From contig CM040428.1 of assembly GCA_022702705.1 (NCBI GenBank), positions 107,154,022 to 107,218,021 on the forward strand: a DNA stretch of 64,000 nucleotides. The letters are read 5' to 3'. Below the pieces are notes generated by a model, which had not been told where the DNA came from, made no database searches, and worked only from the letters and a program-made list of their open reading frames with translations. Position 1 is the first letter of the stretch, and the number at the start of each line of letters is the position of its first letter. This stretch comes from Papilionanthe hookeriana x Papilionanthe teres (Eukaryota > Streptophyta > Magnoliopsida > Asparagales > Orchidaceae). Positions 61,192 to 64,000 of this stretch are shown piece by piece. Position numbers and translations under genes: made by a program.

Positions 61192-62430
61192 AAAAACGGG
61201 CCTTTTGATTTTGGGTTGAATTTGAGTGGGGTTTGGATCAAAATCTTGGGTAAATCATGTTAGTGTTTTGTTCATGGGGATGTTAAGGAAGGTTTAGAAA
61301 AGATTTGGGGTTAATTGGAGTTGAATTGGGTGAGTTTGGGCTAAGTTTGGGTCATGGGTCCAAATTGGGCTTTAAGGCCAAAAGTGAAATTGGATCCAAA
61401 TTTCAATCAAATTGGGCTTGAATTTGGTCTAGATTGGTGTTGGGGATGTTGAATTGAAGTTTAGAATTGAATTGGACCAGAATTTGGGTCAATTGGGTAG
61501 GCTAAGTTTGACATTGGGTTTACTTTGGGTTAAAATGGGTCGAATTGGGGGTTTTGATAAAAGTAGGGTAAATTGACAAAATTGGCCCATGGTGTAGTTG
61601 AACAAAATGAAATTGGGAATATTTGGGATTTTCTGGAATTTTCTGGGAATTTTCTGAATTTTTGGATTTTTTGGGTCAAAAGGGTATTTTGGGTATTTGG
61701 AGGTTATTTGGAGGTATTTTGGAATTTTTGGTGTCTTTGGGTATGGATGATCAATTTGAGTAATGTGGGAATATTTGGGATTGGTTTTGGAGATTTTTGG
61801 GTGATTTGGAAATTTTGGAGGATTTGGGTAATTTCAAGGGTTTTGGGTAGGTTGGCGGGTGTAGGGTCCCGGGGGTCAAAAATTGAAAATTTAAAAAATT
61901 GAAGATTGGGTGAATATAAGTGGGATGAAATCATTTTGGTTGAGCCATGAAGCCATGTTAAGCCTATATGAGCCATGAAGGAACTCATTTGAGGCACTCA
62001 CCATGTTGTTCCTAACCCTCTTAGCCGAGGGCTTAGGGGTTAAGGACCATCCATGTGAATCACCTTTAAGAGTCGGGAGGTCAAGTTAGGTATAGGGGTG
62101 TGATTTTAAGAGGTGTGTGAAAGTGTAGTGCACAGGTGTAGTGTGTGTGCAAGTCAGCCCTTCACTAGACCAGGCCACCCAGGGCAATCCTAAGGCCAAG
62201 GAGTCCTATAGGAACTCATCCTTTAAACTTCCACACTTGATTTCAACCCTCTAGGTGATTAGGGGTCTACAGTCAAGTTTGTGGGGTTTGCAGGGAGTTA
62301 AGAAGTGGTTTGAAATTCTAGATGGTGGATCCCAATTCTAGTCCTCTAAGATAGTCAAAGGAAAAGCCTAAGGCTAAATCCTAAGTACTAAAGAGAAGAA
62401 GAGAAGACCTCATCAAAAATGAGGTCAACA
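61192..62430 (-). mobile_element. Element M: 5' LTR, remaining part
   Basis: Continues the M right LTR after the P insertion and matches 13466-14704 to the end GAGGTCAACA. It contains the rest of the G-poor tract (reversed, G/T-rich) and the terminal palindrome. Confidence 0.94.
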
Positions 62431-62435
62431 ATGCA
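62431..62435. other. Target-site duplication of element M (right copy)
   Basis: ATGCA after the M LTR end, matching 7387-7391. Confidence 0.93.
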
Positions 62436-63527
62436 GTCCAATACCTGAAGGGCTTCGTACCACCTCTGTTTAAGATCTTCGATGGTACGGGAAACCCCCG
62501 GCAGCATGTCGCACATTTTCTTGCTAGTTGCCACAATGCCGATGGGAGTGATGCTTTACTTTTTCGTCAGTTCATCAGCAGCTTGTCAAGAATCACCTTC
62601 GATTGGTACGCAGAATTGCCAAACAATTCAGTCAAGACTTTTTCAGAACTAGAGAACCTTTTCGTTAAATAGTTTGCTGGGGCCCGGCACCACATCACTG
62701 TTGGTGATCTAGTGGTGGAGCAACAGAAATCGAACGAAACTTTGGTGGATTACATACTTCGATGGAGAAACTTAAGCATGAAGTGTGAACCACAACTTCA
62801 GGAACAGCATGCAGTCGGTATCTTGCGGAAGAGCATTCATGGCCTGATAGTACTTCTCCTTAAAGGATTCATAATTAAGACTTTTGAGAAGTTGCTTAGC
62901 AAGGCCGGGAGCTTGCAGGAGGAAGCAAAACAGCTGAGTTTCATCGACAAAAAGGAGAAGCAGAAGCCAATGAAAGAGTTCAAGAAGAAATCAGGAATCG
63001 TCGCGGCAGTGGATAAAGGTAAATAGCCAGTGTAGATATAGCTGGAGTGGCCACAACCAAGTTACCAACCACCGCAACGGACTTACCAACAACCTCAGCA
63101 AAGCTATCAGCAACCTCGATCAAGTTATCAATCATTGTAGCATGATCAAAGGCAGCCTCATCCTCCACAGGCCCTGAAGGAGCTTTTGAATAAAGAATAC
63201 CCCTTCAAGACTGAAGCAGTGACCAAGATGTTACGCAGTTTGATCAAAACGCCTGACTTTCAGCTACCAGAGCCCGAGAGGCCAGAGGAAGTCGATAAGA
63301 AGGATCATCTGAATTACTATCCCTACCATAGGATGCTCGGACATAAGATAGAAGACTGTATCATTTTTAAGAATTGGCTCGAGAACAACCTACGACAAGA
63401 GAACATAACGATCCCGAAGCAATACATGAGGGAACCCCAAAAAGGAGGTTCTGTTAATGTTATTTCAACGGATCCTATTGTTTCGATAGACCCATACACG
63501 ACTGATGATGGATGGAGTACTGTCTGA
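62436..63527 (+). pseudogene. gag: Gag, 3' part, of element H
   Basis: The H gag frame resumes here in phase. It encodes the gag core (LKGFVPPLFKIFDG, SRITFDWYAELPNNSV, LVDYILRWRNLSMKCEPQ), a Gln/Pro-rich segment (QQPQQSYQQPRSSYQ near 63080) and the knuckle region PYHRMLGHKIEDC (63321-63359), whose first Cys is replaced by Tyr. In-frame stops occur at 62670, 63024, 63033, 63039 and around 63138, with no frameshift over the whole stretch. Decay here is by point mutation, unlike the indel-rich M and P copies. Confidence 0.9.
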
Positions 63528-64000
63528 ACGAAATCCTCAAAGAAGAATTTGGGTCGCATCCAGACCTCTTCGGTGCGCACTTCAGTTCAGAGTTCGATAC
63601 CTGCCAAGCTGGCACTATTGCTTGCGATTGAAGAATCGCCCCAGGAGTAGGAGAAGATCGTGGAAGAAGAAAAGTCCGAGGCTCCGAAAGGTAGACTAGG
63701 GGTTGTTTTTCCTAGGATGGTTGTTTCCGATTCGGGGGAGAAATCCCTCGGACCTCTGACTCTGTATGATTATTTGTCCGCCTCGGCGGGATATTATAAT
63801 GATAAGAGTTATGGTGTTGGCTACGTCTTGACTGTTTCTAACAATTACGTAACTAACAACAACCACCCTAACCAGAATATCAATCTCGATACGATTAACA
63901 TTTCCCAAATCATACGAAGCCTCGACGGCCAAGACGGAGAAGAAGAAGTTCATAAGGATGGCTACAAAAGCTTAAGAAGCCACGAGTCCGTTTGTGAATT
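63528..64000 (+). pseudogene. Gag-protease linker of element H, cut by window end
   Basis: Matches the M/P linker: SDSGEKSLGPLTLYDYLSAS (near 63727-63790), YNDKSYGVGYVLTVSNNYVT and an Asn/Asp-rich acidic part. The protease domain would start just beyond the window. Confidence 0.75.

Overview
The window is plant nuclear DNA and is filled end to end by LTR retrotransposons. I found no cellular gene, tRNA, rRNA or other host sequence. The proteins are plant Ty3/gypsy, and several traits point to the Tat (Ogre/Retand-like) lineage: a C-x2-H-x4-H-x4-C gag knuckle, two RNase H domains after the reverse transcriptase, an integrase with a GPY/F-like tail and no chromodomain, a primer site resembling the tRNA-Arg type, and tandem repeats between pol and the 3' LTR. 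The host is probably a seed plant with a large genome; the sequence does not let me name a species.

The layout is a three-level nest of one family. Level 1, element H (+ strand), is the oldest. Its 5' LTR runs off the left edge and ends at 5205, its primer site is at 5212-5229, and its upstream ORF and the start of gag run to 7391. Gag resumes at 62436 and H leaves the window at 64000. Level 2, element M (- strand), sits inside H gag with the 5-bp target duplication ATGCA (7387-7391 and 62431-62435). Its left (3') LTR is 7392-14704, its internal region 14705-27531, and its right (5') LTR 27532-33617 continued at 61192-62430. Level 3, element P (+ strand), sits inside the right LTR of M with duplication AGGCC (33613-33617 and 61187-61191). 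Its LTRs are 33618-41049 and 53754-61186, and its internal region is 41050-53753.

M and P are about 27.5 kb each with LTRs of about 7.3-7.4 kb, very large for LTR retrotransposons. In element orientation the LTR holds a terminal palindrome, a kilobase-scale G-poor strand-asymmetric tract, a GC-rich block with a TATA-like box and a conserved splice-donor-like site, a long AT-rich half with a (TTAAA)-type array, and a block with three RNA-type hairpins close to the primer site. The internal order is primer site, upstream ORF of unknown function, gag, protease, spacer with an Arg-Gly run, reverse transcriptase, RNase H, second (archaeal-type) RNase H, integrase, a conserved unknown post-integrase reading frame, a 39-bp-type array, an 82-bp-type array, a hairpin, and the polypurine tract.

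All coding regions carry stops or frameshifts as written. Many differences between copies are CAG/CTG versus CG changes and 1-bp indels, a pattern that suggests systematic base-calling error at methylated CHG sites, so the apparent decay of M and P may be overstated. The points most worth following up are a possible leader intron spanning half the LTR plus the primer site, the structured LTR hairpins, and the two unknown reading frames flanking gag-pol.
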